This document shows positions 38,001 through 48,641 of a stretch of 49,853 nt of DNA, piece by piece. The notes beneath the pieces are model-generated. The model saw only the letters and a list, made by a program, of their open reading frames with translations, searched no databases and was not told the origin of the DNA. The first letter of the stretch is position 1; each line of letters begins with the position of its first letter. Origin of the DNA: CAVXAE01 sp044225565 (GTDB lineage Bacteria; Pseudomonadota; Gammaproteobacteria; Steroidobacterales; Steroidobacteraceae); NCBI GenBank assembly GCA_044225565.1, contig JBGAIL010000010.1, forward strand, positions 1-49,853, given 5' to 3'. A program made the position numbers and the translations under genes.

Positions 38001-39169
38001 CAGGCGGCTCCCCTGAGCTTGCGCTGCTGGCCGGCCTTGCCGGATACGACGGCGTCGGACGAGATGTCCTTGGTGCCGCCCGGCGCGTAGTAGCGGCCGA
38101 AACGGTTCGCGAGGATCGCCGGCAGGCTGAACTGCTCCTGCGCGACGAAGCCCTTGAACCTCGCCGGATCGGAAAGCACGAGGTCCACCACGGCGGTGAT
38201 GCCCGAGGCCGTCGTCACCTGGATGGCCGACCAGAGGCGGCCGGCGATCACCTGCGGATAGACCTTGTTCACGTAGTTCTCTTCGCGCAGCTGCCCGTCC
38301 TGGAAGCCCGTGACGGCGGCGTAGACGATGACCACGTCCTGCAGCGTCTGCGGCACGGCGTTCTCGAGGACGCGCTTGAGCGTCGCGCGATCCTGGTTGA
38401 GCTTGAGGTCGTTCATCAGCAGGCGCATGTGCTCGCAGTGGCCCGGATAGCGGATGGTCTTGTAGTTCATCGACTCCGACTTGCCGCCGTGCGTCTCGGC
38501 GAGCGAGCCGAGGCCGCCAGAGGTGTTGAACGCCTCGTAGAGCGTGCCGTCGATCTCGATCTCCTCGAGCCCTTCGAGCGGCGCCACTTCCACCTCGCGG
38601 CCATCCACCAGCGCCTGGCAGGGATTGCCGTACTCGTTGATGAGGCCGTCGGTCGACCAGGTGAGCGAGTACTTGAGCACGTTGTTGGGATGCTGGGGCA
38701 GGGCGCCCACGCGCAGCTTCACCGTGCGGATCTTGTCGAAGTGAGTGATGAGCTCGTTGGCCGCGATGCTGATGAAGCCCGGCGCCAGGCCGCATTGCGG
38801 AACGAATGCGCGGTCCGAGCCCTGCGCGATGCGGCGAACGTTGCGCGTGACTTCGACGTCTTCCGTGAGGTCGAAGTAATGGATGCCCGCGGCGCGGGCG
38901 ACTTCCGCGACGCCGACGTTGCAGTAGTAGGGCAGGCCGGAGATGACCGCATCGACCGGGTTGTCCTTGATGTGCTGCGCGAGCGCCCGCGTGTCGGCGG
39001 CATCGACCTTGAAGCCACGCAGGTTCGGATTGCCGTGCGCGCCTGCGACCGATTCGGCGGCAGCGCCATCGACATCGCTGAGATTTACCTTGTAACTGCC
39101 TGATTCAGCAAGCAATCCTGAGATCAGCGCACCGATCTTGCCGGCGCCCAGTATCAATACCCGATGCAT
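38000..39169 (-). CDS. Saccharopine-dehydrogenase-fold amino acid dehydrogenase, copy A (lysine 6-dehydrogenase-like)
   Basis: 389-residue NAD(P)-dependent oxidoreductase. N-terminal Rossmann motif VLILGAGKIGALISGLL (4-20), then HYFDLTEDVEVTRNV, CGLAPGFISIAANEL, and the C-terminal YKTIRYPGHCEHMRLL. Fold and motifs match the saccharopine dehydrogenase family; several segments also resemble bacterial lysine 6-dehydrogenase (TSGG, KTIRYxGH). Either activity yields aminoadipate semialdehyde/piperideine-6-carboxylate, which the adjacent ALDH7 would oxidise. A GAGAGG-containing site precedes the ATG. The paralog at 40588-41757 has the same length and is roughly four-fifths identical by eye. Carboxynorspermidine dehydrogenase is a less likely alternative. 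Confidence 0.82.
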   Translation of the reverse strand: MHRVLILGAGKIGALISGLLAESGSYKVNLSDVDGAAAESVAGAHGNPNLRGFKVDAADTRALAQHIKDNPVDAVISGLPYYCNVGVAEVARAAGIHYFDLTEDVEVTRNVRRIAQGSDRAFVPQCGLAPGFISIAANELITHFDKIRTVKLRVGALPQHPNNVLKYSLTWSTDGLINEYGNPCQALVDGREVEVAPLEGLEEIEIDGTLYEAFNTSGGLGSLAETHGGKSESMNYKTIRYPGHCEHMRLLMNDLKLNQDRATLKRVLENAVPQTLQDVVIVYAAVTGFQDGQLREENYVNKVYPQVIAGRLWSAIQVTTASGITAVVDLVLSDPARFKGFVAQEQFSLPAILANRFGRYYAPGGTKDISSDAVVSGKAGQQRKLRGAA

Positions 39170-39415
39170 CGTGAACCTCTCAATCGGCGCGTCCGCGCCG
39201 TTATCCGTACGGCGCTCGCGGCTGCGAGCACCGTTGAACCCTGGCCGCAGGCCATGAGGAGGCGCATTCTGCATCGGCGCCCAGCCTCGCACCACCCCCT
39301 GAAGCCCTGATTTCCGTGCAAAAAACTCATCACCTCCGTGCGTGAAACTCATCAACGGGCGCTTTTCCTGTAGCATCCTGCCCCACCTATGCGATCCCCC
39401 AAGACCACTCCCTGG

Positions 39416-39416
39416 N
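39416..39416. other. Single undetermined base (N), probable contig join
   Basis: The only N in the window. Directly on one side the aldehyde dehydrogenase copy B stops being recognisable (last residues VSGVKNSD); on the other side lies non-coding sequence upstream of the dehydrogenase copy A. The true distance across the join is unknown and sequence is probably missing here. Confidence 0.9.
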
Positions 39417-40591
39417 ACGTCGGAGTTCTTCACCCCGCTGACGATCGTCGGCAGGACGAAGTTGCCCTTGCCCTCGATCGCCGAGCCGCCGGTTTCGATC
39501 TTGCCGCCGGCCGCCTTGGCCTTCTCGATCGCGGCGAGGAAGCCGTCGACCGCGTCCTTGCTGTTGAGCGGGCCCATCAGCGTCGACGCCAGCGTCGGAT
39601 CGCCGATCTTCTTCTCGACCTGCTTGTAGGCCGCGACGAGCTTGCCGACCACGTCGGCGAAGATCGACTTGTGGATGAGAACGCGGCGCGTCGTCGTGCA
39701 GCGCTGGCCGGCCGTGCCGACCGCGCCGAACACGATCGAGGGCACGGCGAGCGACAGGTCCGCCGCCTCGTCGACGATGATGGCGTTGTTGCCACCGAGC
39801 TCGAGCAGCGACTTGCCGAGGCGCGCCGCGACGCGCTCACCGACCTTGCGCCCGACGGCCGTCGAGCCCGTGAAGGAAACGAGCGCCACGCGCGGGTCGT
39901 CGACGAAGCGCATCGCGAGCTGCGTGCCCGCGTCGATGAAGAGCTGGAAGATCGGCGGCAGGCCTTCCGCGGCCACGACGGCATCGCAGATCTTCTGCAC
40001 GGCGAGCGCCGTGAGCGGCGTCTTGGGCGAGGGTTTCCACACGGTCGCATTGCCGCAGATGGCGGCGAGCAGCGCGTTCCAGGCCCAGACGGCCACCGGG
40101 AAGTTGAATGCCGAGATCACGCCGACGACACCGAGCGGGTGCCATTGCTCGTACATGCGGTGCACCGGGCGCTCGGAATGCATCGTCAGGCCGTAGAGCA
40201 TGCGGGACTGGCCGACCGCGAAGTCCGCGATGTCGATCATCTCCTGCACCTCGCCGAGGCCCTCGGCCCGGATCTTGCCGTTCTCGAGCGTCACGAGGGC
40301 GCCGAGGTCCTCCTTGTGCCGCCGCAGGGCCTCGCCAAACTTGCGGACGGCCTCACCGCGCTTTGGCGCAGGTACCGCGCGCCAGGCCGCAGCGGCTTCG
40401 ACCGCGCGCGCCATGACTCGATCGTAGTCGGCTTGCGCCGCGCCGCGCACGCGCGCGATCTGCGCGCCGCTCGCGGGATTGCGGACCTCGATCCAGTCGC
40501 CCGCCCCCGAAGCGAGCGCCGCGGCGTCGAGGCCGAGGCGCGCGAGCAGGGCGGTGACGTCCTTGTCACCCATCGCGGTGTGCTCATTCAT
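39417..40591 (-). CDS. ALDH7-type aldehyde dehydrogenase, copy B, truncated at the N
   Basis: About 391 residues of an aldehyde dehydrogenase in clean frame from ATG 40591 (MNEHTAMGDKDVTALLARLG). Visible: EVRNPASGAQIARVRG, MYEQWHPLGVVGVISAFNFP, WNALLAAICGNATVWKPSPK, SFTGSTAVGRKVGERVA, the catalytic Glu in LLELGGNN and the catalytic Cys in AGQRCTTTRRV. The remaining C-terminal 120 or so residues (the QTETFAPILYV part retained in copy A) are lost at the N. Probable L-aminoadipate-semialdehyde / piperideine-6-carboxylate dehydrogenase. Its ATG overlaps the stop of the dehydrogenase copy B (ATGA). The open frame runs on past the N only by chance. Confidence 0.87.
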
Positions 40592-41757
40592 CGGCTGGCA
40601 CTCCCGGCGCTGCGCTGGCGCCCTGCCTTGCCCGCGACCACGACTTGCGAGGACAGGTCCTTGGTGCCGCCCGGCGCGTAGTAGTGACCGAAGCGGTTGG
40701 CGAGGATTTCCGGCAGGCGGAACTGCTCCTGCGCCACGAAGCCCCGGTAGCGATTGCCGCCGCCCAGCACGAGGTCGACGACCGAGGTGATGCCCGCAGC
40801 GGTCGTGACCTGGATTGCCGACCACAGGCGCCCCGCGATGACCTGCGGGTACACCTTGTTCACGTAGTTCTCTTCGCGCAGCTCACCGTCCTGCAGCCCC
40901 GTCACCGCGGCATAGACGATCACCACGTCCTGCAACGTCTGGGGCACGGCGCTCTCGAGGATGCGCTTGAGCGTCGGCCGGTCCTGGTTCAGCTTCAGGT
41001 CGTTCATCAGCAGGCGCATCTGCTGGCAATGCCCGGGATACCGGATCGTCTTGTAGGTCATGTGCTCGCAGGACTTCCCGGAGGTCTCAGCGAGCGAGCC
41101 GAGGCCGCCGGAGGTATTGAAGGCCTCGTACGCCGTGCCGTCGATCTCGATTTCCTCGAGGCCCTCGAGCGGCGCCACCTCGATGCGGCGGCCGTCGACG
41201 ATCGCCTCGCAGGGATTGCCGTACTCGTTGATCAGTCCCTCGGTGGACCAGGTGAGCGAATACTTCAGCACGTTGTTCGGATGCTGGGGCAGGGCGCCGA
41301 CGCGCAGCTTCACCGAACGCAGCGAGTCGAAATGGGTGATCAATTCGCTCGCCGCGATGCTGATGAAGCCGGGCGCAAGCCCGCACTGCGGCACGAAGGC
41401 CTGCTGCGCGCCCTCGGCAATGCGCCGCACGGCGCGTGTCACTTCCACGTCTTCCGTGAGGTCGAAATAGTGCGTGCCGGCACGGCGCGCGGCCTCTGCC
41501 ACGCCCGTGTTGCAGTAGAAGGGCAGGCTCGAGATCACCGCATCGACAGGATGCGCCGCGAGGTGCCGCTCGAGCGCCTTGGCGTTGCGCGCATCGACGG
41601 CGTGGGCGTCGATCGCGACGCCGTGCGCGCGTGCGACGGAGGCAGCGTGCTCGCCGTCGACATCGGCGAGGTGGACCTTGTAGCTGCCCGATTCCGCGAG
41701 CAGTCCCGAAATCAGCGAACCGATCTTGCCGGCTCCGAGCACGAGTACGCGATGCAT
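40588..41757 (-). CDS. Saccharopine-dehydrogenase-fold amino acid dehydrogenase, copy B
   Basis: 389 residues, the paralog of the gene at 38000-39169, with VLVLGAGKIGSLISGLL, HYFDLTEDVEVTRAV, CGLAPGFISIAASEL and YKTIRYPGHCQQMRLL. ATG 41757 is preceded by AGGTGG. A CAGAATGCGC string occurs upstream of both copies (about 25 nt before the ATG here and about 100 nt before it in copy A), which could be a shared -10 region. First gene of a pair with ALDH copy B; together they would take lysine-derived semialdehyde to aminoadipate. It is divergent from the DAHP synthase gene across 86 nt. Substrate remains inferential. Confidence 0.84.
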   Translation of the reverse strand: MHRVLVLGAGKIGSLISGLLAESGSYKVHLADVDGEHAASVARAHGVAIDAHAVDARNAKALERHLAAHPVDAVISSLPFYCNTGVAEAARRAGTHYFDLTEDVEVTRAVRRIAEGAQQAFVPQCGLAPGFISIAASELITHFDSLRSVKLRVGALPQHPNNVLKYSLTWSTEGLINEYGNPCEAIVDGRRIEVAPLEGLEEIEIDGTAYEAFNTSGGLGSLAETSGKSCEHMTYKTIRYPGHCQQMRLLMNDLKLNQDRPTLKRILESAVPQTLQDVVIVYAAVTGLQDGELREENYVNKVYPQVIAGRLWSAIQVTTAAGITSVVDLVLGGGNRYRGFVAQEQFRLPEILANRFGHYYAPGGTKDLSSQVVVAGKAGRQRSAGSASR

Positions 41758-41830
41758 GAAATCCACCTTTTTGGAAGGCGCGCATTCTGCCCGTCCGCCT
41801 GCCGGTCCGCCACCCCCGGGCTTTTCCATG

Positions 41831-41836
41831 TAGGAT
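41831..41836 (+). promoter_or_regulatory. -10-like box beside the DAHP synthase start
   Basis: TAGGAT is 7 nt before ATG 41844 (spacer GAAGGGG). The purine-rich spacer touches the start codon and is too close to act as an ordinary Shine-Dalgarno for this ATG, so this is either a leaderless start or a translation signal for the ATG at 41844 using AGGA within the box. Confidence 0.3.
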
Positions 41837-41843
41837 GAAGGGG

Positions 41844-43193
41844 ATGCGCACGACCGATCTCACGACCTGGCACCCCGCGGGCTGGCAATCGAAGCCCGCA
41901 CAGCAACAGCCCCGCTACCCCGATGCCGCCGCCCTCGAGCGGACGGTCGCCGACCTGTCCCGTTTGCCGCCGATCGTGGTGTCGTGGGAAGTGGAAGCGC
42001 TCATGGAACGGCTCGCGCAGGCGCAGCGCGGCCAGGCATTCCTGCTGCAGGGCGGGGACTGGAGGAGGCCTTCTCCGAGTGCCAGTCCGGATCCCATCGC
42101 AAAGCAGCTGAAGATCCTGTTGCAGATGAGCATGGTGCTGCTGCACGGCTTCAAGAAACCGGTGATCCGCCTGGGGCGCATGGCAGGGCAGTACGCCAAG
42201 CCGCGCTCGGCGGATACGGAAACGCGCGACGGGGTCACGCTGCCGAGCTATCGCGGCGATCTCGTCAATCGTCCGGAATTCACGCCCGAAGCGCGCGAGC
42301 CGGATCCCGAGCTGCTGCTGCGTGGCTACGAGCGCGCGGCGCTCACGCTCAATTTCGTGCGGGCGCTGGTCGCTGGTGGCTTTGCGGACCTGCATCACCC
42401 GGAGTACTGGGATCTCGGCTTCGTCAATCATTCGCCGCTGAAGGGCAGCTACCAGCGCATCGCCGGCGCCATCGCGGACGCACTGGATTTCTACGAAGGC
42501 ATCAGCGGCCGTGCGGTGCACGAGACCACGCATGCCGATTTCTACGCGAGCCACGAAGGCCTGCACCTGCTCTACGAGCAGGCGCAGACGCGCTTCATCC
42601 CGCGCCAGCAGCGCTGGTACAACCTTTCCACGCACATGCCGTGGATCGGCATGCGCACGGCGCAGCTCGACGGCGCCCACGTCGAGTATTTCCGCGGCAT
42701 CTCGAACCCGGTGGCCGTGAAGATCGGCAGCGCGATGGATGCGGGCTGGCTGCAAGGCCTGGTGAGCGTGCTCAACCCGCAGAACCAGCCCGGCCGCCTG
42801 ACGCTCATCCATCGCTTCGGTGCGAAGGAGATCGAGAAGTCCCTGCCGCGCGCCATCGAGGCGGTGCGGCAGACGGGGCACACCGTGCTGTGGGTCTGCG
42901 ATCCGATGCACGGCAACACGGAAACGAGCACCGGCGGCTACAAGACCCGCCGCTTCGACAACATCCTGCGAGAGCTGGACCTGGCCTTCCAGATCCACGC
43001 GCAGATGGGCTCGCATCTCGGCGGCGTGCACATCGAACTCACGGGCGACGACGTCACAGAGTGCACGGGCGGCGCACGTGGCCTCACCGATGCAGATCTG
43101 CAGCGTGCCTACCGATCCACCGTCGATCCGCGGCTCAACGCGGAACAGGCGCTCGAGCTCGCCATGCGCCTCGCGGCGCTGAAGTCAGGCTGA
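41844..43193 (+). CDS. Class II 3-deoxy-7-phosphoheptulonate (DAHP) synthase, with local double indel
   Basis: First enzyme of aromatic amino acid synthesis (PEP + erythrose-4-phosphate). The 449-residue protein (start MRTTDLTTWHPAGW) is the plant/Mycobacterium-like class II type: KKPVIRLGRMAGQYAKPRS, HEGLHLLYEQA, TLIHRFGAKEIEK, VLWVCDPMHGNT and GVHIELTGDDVTEC. The metal-binding motif GGDC is lost: residues 73-82 read WRRPSPSASP, but in the +1 frame the same DNA gives EEAFSECQS, matching the family's GGDCxExFSECxPDP. One missing base near 42061 and one extra near 42089 account for it without length change. ATG 41835 is an alternative start. Confidence 0.9.
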   Translation: MRTTDLTTWHPAGWQSKPAQQQPRYPDAAALERTVADLSRLPPIVVSWEVEALMERLAQAQRGQAFLLQGGDWRRPSPSASPDPIAKQLKILLQMSMVLLHGFKKPVIRLGRMAGQYAKPRSADTETRDGVTLPSYRGDLVNRPEFTPEAREPDPELLLRGYERAALTLNFVRALVAGGFADLHHPEYWDLGFVNHSPLKGSYQRIAGAIADALDFYEGISGRAVHETTHADFYASHEGLHLLYEQAQTRFIPRQQRWYNLSTHMPWIGMRTAQLDGAHVEYFRGISNPVAVKIGSAMDAGWLQGLVSVLNPQNQPGRLTLIHRFGAKEIEKSLPRAIEAVRQTGHTVLWVCDPMHGNTETSTGGYKTRRFDNILRELDLAFQIHAQMGSHLGGVHIELTGDDVTECTGGARGLTDADLQRAYRSTVDPRLNAEQALELAMRLAALKSG

Positions 43194-43250
43194 CGCAAGT
43201 TGCGCGCGGGCCCGGCACGCGCGCAGCGCCAGGCCTGCAACGCTTCCGGC

Positions 43251-44174
43251 TCAATCCTTCTCGCCTATCTGCTTCGCCGAAGCGCGGACCAGATCGATGA
43301 ATCGCTGCACCGCCGCTGAATTCCCGCCTCGGCGGCAGGCAAGGATCAGCGGTGCTTTGAGCTTCGCGCTGCTGGTGATGCGCCGATACGTCACGCCATC
43401 CATCTGCAGGCGCCGCAACGAATCGGGCACCACGGAGATGCCGAGCCCCACCGCCACCAGGTTCAGCGTCGAGACGATGCGCGGCGCTTCCTGACTGATC
43501 TTCGGGCTGAACCCCGCCTTGCGGCACGCACTGATGATCGTGTCGTACAACCCGGGCGCGCCCGGGCGCTTGTAGAGAATGAAATTCTCGCCAGCGAGCG
43601 AAGCGAGTGACAGGGGCGGCTGCTGGATCCCTTTGCGCCCCGCGAGCGGGTGCCCTGCGGGCAGCGCGATCAGCATCTCCTCCTCGAGCAGCGGCTCCAC
43701 GGTGAGATCGACGAAGCCGCCCACCGGCGAGCGGATGAAAGCAGCGTCGATCGCCTCATCGTGCAATCCCTGCACGAGCGCGCTGCTGCCGCTTTCCTCT
43801 AGAGCCAGCGAGACGAGCGGCGACATCTCCCGGAAGGCGCGCACGACTCGCGGAATGAAGGAATGGAACGGCGCGGAGCTGGTGAAGCCCACCACGACGC
43901 GCCCTTGCTCGCCGCGTGCCGTGCGCTTCGTGCTGGCACAGGCGCGATCCACGTCCTCGAGCAGCGTGCGGGCACGCTCGAGGAAGGTGACGCCGGCATC
44001 CGTGAGCTCGACGCCCCGCGGCTTGCGCCGCAGCAGCTGCACGCCGAGCTCCTGCTCCAGCGCCCGGATCTGCTGGCTGAGCGGCGGCTGTTGGATGCCG
44101 AGCCGCGCGGCCGCCCGGGTGACGTGACCTTCCTCGGCCACGGCGATGAAGTAGCGCAGGTGACGTAATTCCAT
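43251..44174 (-). CDS. LysR-family transcriptional regulator divergent from aceB
   Basis: 307 residues: N-terminal winged helix MELRHLRYFIAVAEEGHVTRAA (quoted in parts: MELRHLRYFIAVAEEG and HVTRAA) with PPLSQQIRALEQELG, then an effector-binding domain (GRVVVGFTSSAPFHSFIP, VGLGISVVPDSL). Closest in style to BenM/CatM-type LysR proteins. The start ATG 44174 is 5 nt from an ATATTT-N3-AAATAT palindrome (44180-44194) in the AT-rich divergent region, suggesting autoregulation and control of aceB-aceA. The effector cannot be read from sequence, but acetate or glyoxylate-related compounds would fit the location. Confidence 0.9.
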   Translation of the reverse strand: MELRHLRYFIAVAEEGHVTRAAARLGIQQPPLSQQIRALEQELGVQLLRRKPRGVELTDAGVTFLERARTLLEDVDRACASTKRTARGEQGRVVVGFTSSAPFHSFIPRVVRAFREMSPLVSLALEESGSSALVQGLHDEAIDAAFIRSPVGGFVDLTVEPLLEEEMLIALPAGHPLAGRKGIQQPPLSLASLAGENFILYKRPGAPGLYDTIISACRKAGFSPKISQEAPRIVSTLNLVAVGLGISVVPDSLRRLQMDGVTYRRITSSAKLKAPLILACRRGGNSAAVQRFIDLVRASAKQIGEKD

Positions 44175-44179
44175 AATCC

Positions 44180-44194
44180 ATATTTATCAAATAT
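44180..44194. promoter_or_regulatory. Candidate LysR operator between the regulator gene and aceB
   Basis: ATATTT-ATC-AAATAT is a perfect inverted repeat and has the T-N11-A form of LysR sites. It stands in a markedly AT-rich patch (about 44175-44220) of otherwise GC-rich DNA. A possible aceB -10 (TATATT, 44212-44217) places the palindrome near -35. Confidence 0.55.
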
Positions 44195-44280
44195 CGATTC
44201 TGAACTCAGCATATATTTTACCCGCAGCTCATTCCGGGCTAAGGTGCGCATCCGTTTGCCGAGGGTGGGAGGCACCAGCG

Positions 44281-45875
<1,595 letters not shown>

Positions 45876-45903
45876 AACCGAACCCACCCCTGGAGCCCGC
45901 ACG

Positions 45904-47184
<1,281 letters not shown>

Positions 47185-47205
47185 GCCCTTGATCAATCGC
47201 AGCCT

Positions 47206-47235
47206 CGGGCGCCCGGCTCCGCTCCGGGACGCCCG
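47206..47235. other. GC-rich hairpin between aceA and icd
   Basis: CGGGCG (47206-47211) and CCGG (47213-47216) pair with CCGG (47224-47227) and CGCCCG (47230-47235) around a 7-nt loop, with small bulges. No T-tract follows, so it is not a classical terminator; it could pause transcription or protect the aceBA mRNA 3' end. Confidence 0.5.
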
Positions 47236-47287
47236 GGGCCGGGATGGATTCGCCGTTCGCGGATCGCCGGGCATCGGGGCCTGCTGA

Positions 47288-47293
47288 TAAAAT
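47288..47293 (+). promoter_or_regulatory. -10-like box 6 nt from the icd start
   Basis: TAAAAT is followed by TCCCCG and the icd ATG; no Shine-Dalgarno is present. If it is the -10 box, icd is transcribed separately from aceBA and its mRNA is leaderless. No good -35 is visible. Confidence 0.4.
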
Positions 47294-47299
47294 TCCCCG

Positions 47300-48628
47300 A
47301 TGCAATACGATCACATCAAGCTGCCCGCATCCGGCAAGCACATCGCCATCAATCCCGACGCCACGATCGAAGTCCCCGACCACCCGTACATCGCCTACAT
47401 CGAAGGAGACGGCATAGGCATCGATGTCACGCCCGCGATGCTGAAGGTCGTCGATGCCGCCGTGGCACGGGCGTACGGCGGCAAGCGCCGCATCGCCTGG
47501 GTGGAGATCTTCGCGGGCGAGAAGGCCAACCGGCTCTACGGCCAGTGGTTCCCGGACGAAACGCTGCATGCGCTGCGCGCATTCGTCGTGTCGATCAAGG
47601 GGCCGCTCGCGACGCCGATCGGCGGCGGCATCCGCTCGCTGAACGTGGCCATGCGCCAGAATCTCGACCTCTACGCTTGCGTGCGCCCGATCCGGTATTT
47701 CCCGGGCGTTGCGAGCCCGATGCAGGACGCGAGCCTCACCGACATGGTGGTGTTCCGCGAGAACACCGAGGACATCTACGCCGGCATCGAGTACCCGACC
47801 GGTTCGCAGGAAGTGCAGAAGCTGATCCACTTCCTGCAGGCCGAGCTGCACGCAACCGGCATCCGCTTCCCGGCGAGCTCCGGCATCGGCATCAAGCCGG
47901 TGTCGAAGGAGGGCAGCCAGCGCCTGGTCAGGAAGGCGATCCAGTACGCCGTCGAGAACGACCGTGTATCGGTGACGCTCGTCCACAAGGGCAACATCAT
48001 GAAGTTCACCGAGGGCGCCTTCCGCAACTGGGGCTACCAGCTCGCGAAGGACGAATTCGGCGCCACCGAGATCGGCGGCGGGCCCTGGATGAGCTTCCGC
48101 AACCCCGTTACCGGCAAGGACATCGTGGTGAAGGACGTGATCGCCGACAACTTCCTGCAACAGGTGCTGCTGCGCCCGGAAGAGTACGACGTGATCGCCA
48201 CGCTCAACCTCAACGGCGATTACATCTCCGACGCGCTCGCCGCCCAGGTCGGCGGCATCGGCATAGCGCCGGGCGGCAACATCGGCGATGGGCTCGCCGT
48301 GTTCGAGGCGACCCACGGCACCGCGCCGGGCTTCGCCGGCAAGGATCGCGTGAACCCCGGTTCACTGATCCTGTCGGCGGAGATGATGCTGCGCTACCTC
48401 AAGTGGACCGAGGCCGCGGACCTCATCCACAAGGGCGTCGCCAACACGATCGCCGCCAAGGAACTCACCTACGACCTCGCGCGGCTGCGCGAGGCGATCC
48501 GCGCGCCGAAGCGCGACCTCGCGGCGCGCCGCAATGTCGAGGAGGACATGCAGCGGCTGATTCCCGGCGCGACGCTGATGAGCTGCTCGGGTTTCGCGGA
48601 GGCCATCGTACGCCACATGGCCGATTGA
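47300..48628 (+). CDS. icd: NADP-dependent isocitrate dehydrogenase
   Basis: Oxidative decarboxylation of isocitrate to 2-oxoglutarate. 442 residues of the E. coli Icd type (416): IAYIEGDGIGIDVTPAM, SIKGPLATPIGGGIRSLNVAMRQ with the phosphorylatable Ser of the GGGIRS loop, VVFRENTEDIYAGIEY, KGNIMKFTEGAFRNWGY and the NADP-binding region THGTAPGFAGKD. The presence of the regulatory serine implies control by an AceK-type kinase, not present in the window. Located directly after aceBA, so branch-point enzymes are neighbours. Separate promoter suggested at 47288-47293. Confidence 0.96.
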   Translation: MQYDHIKLPASGKHIAINPDATIEVPDHPYIAYIEGDGIGIDVTPAMLKVVDAAVARAYGGKRRIAWVEIFAGEKANRLYGQWFPDETLHALRAFVVSIKGPLATPIGGGIRSLNVAMRQNLDLYACVRPIRYFPGVASPMQDASLTDMVVFRENTEDIYAGIEYPTGSQEVQKLIHFLQAELHATGIRFPASSGIGIKPVSKEGSQRLVRKAIQYAVENDRVSVTLVHKGNIMKFTEGAFRNWGYQLAKDEFGATEIGGGPWMSFRNPVTGKDIVVKDVIADNFLQQVLLRPEEYDVIATLNLNGDYISDALAAQVGGIGIAPGGNIGDGLAVFEATHGTAPGFAGKDRVNPGSLILSAEMMLRYLKWTEAADLIHKGVANTIAAKELTYDLARLREAIRAPKRDLAARRNVEEDMQRLIPGATLMSCSGFAEAIVRHMAD

Positions 48629-48641
48629 GGCGGCGGCGCCC

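Noticed and set aside
38000..40825. A single open frame joining aldehyde dehydrogenase copy B to dehydrogenase copy A through the N, suggesting a fusion protein.
   Set aside because: The aldehyde dehydrogenase stops being recognisable at the N, and the linking residues come from non-coding DNA upstream of the next gene, which has its own start and ribosome-binding site.
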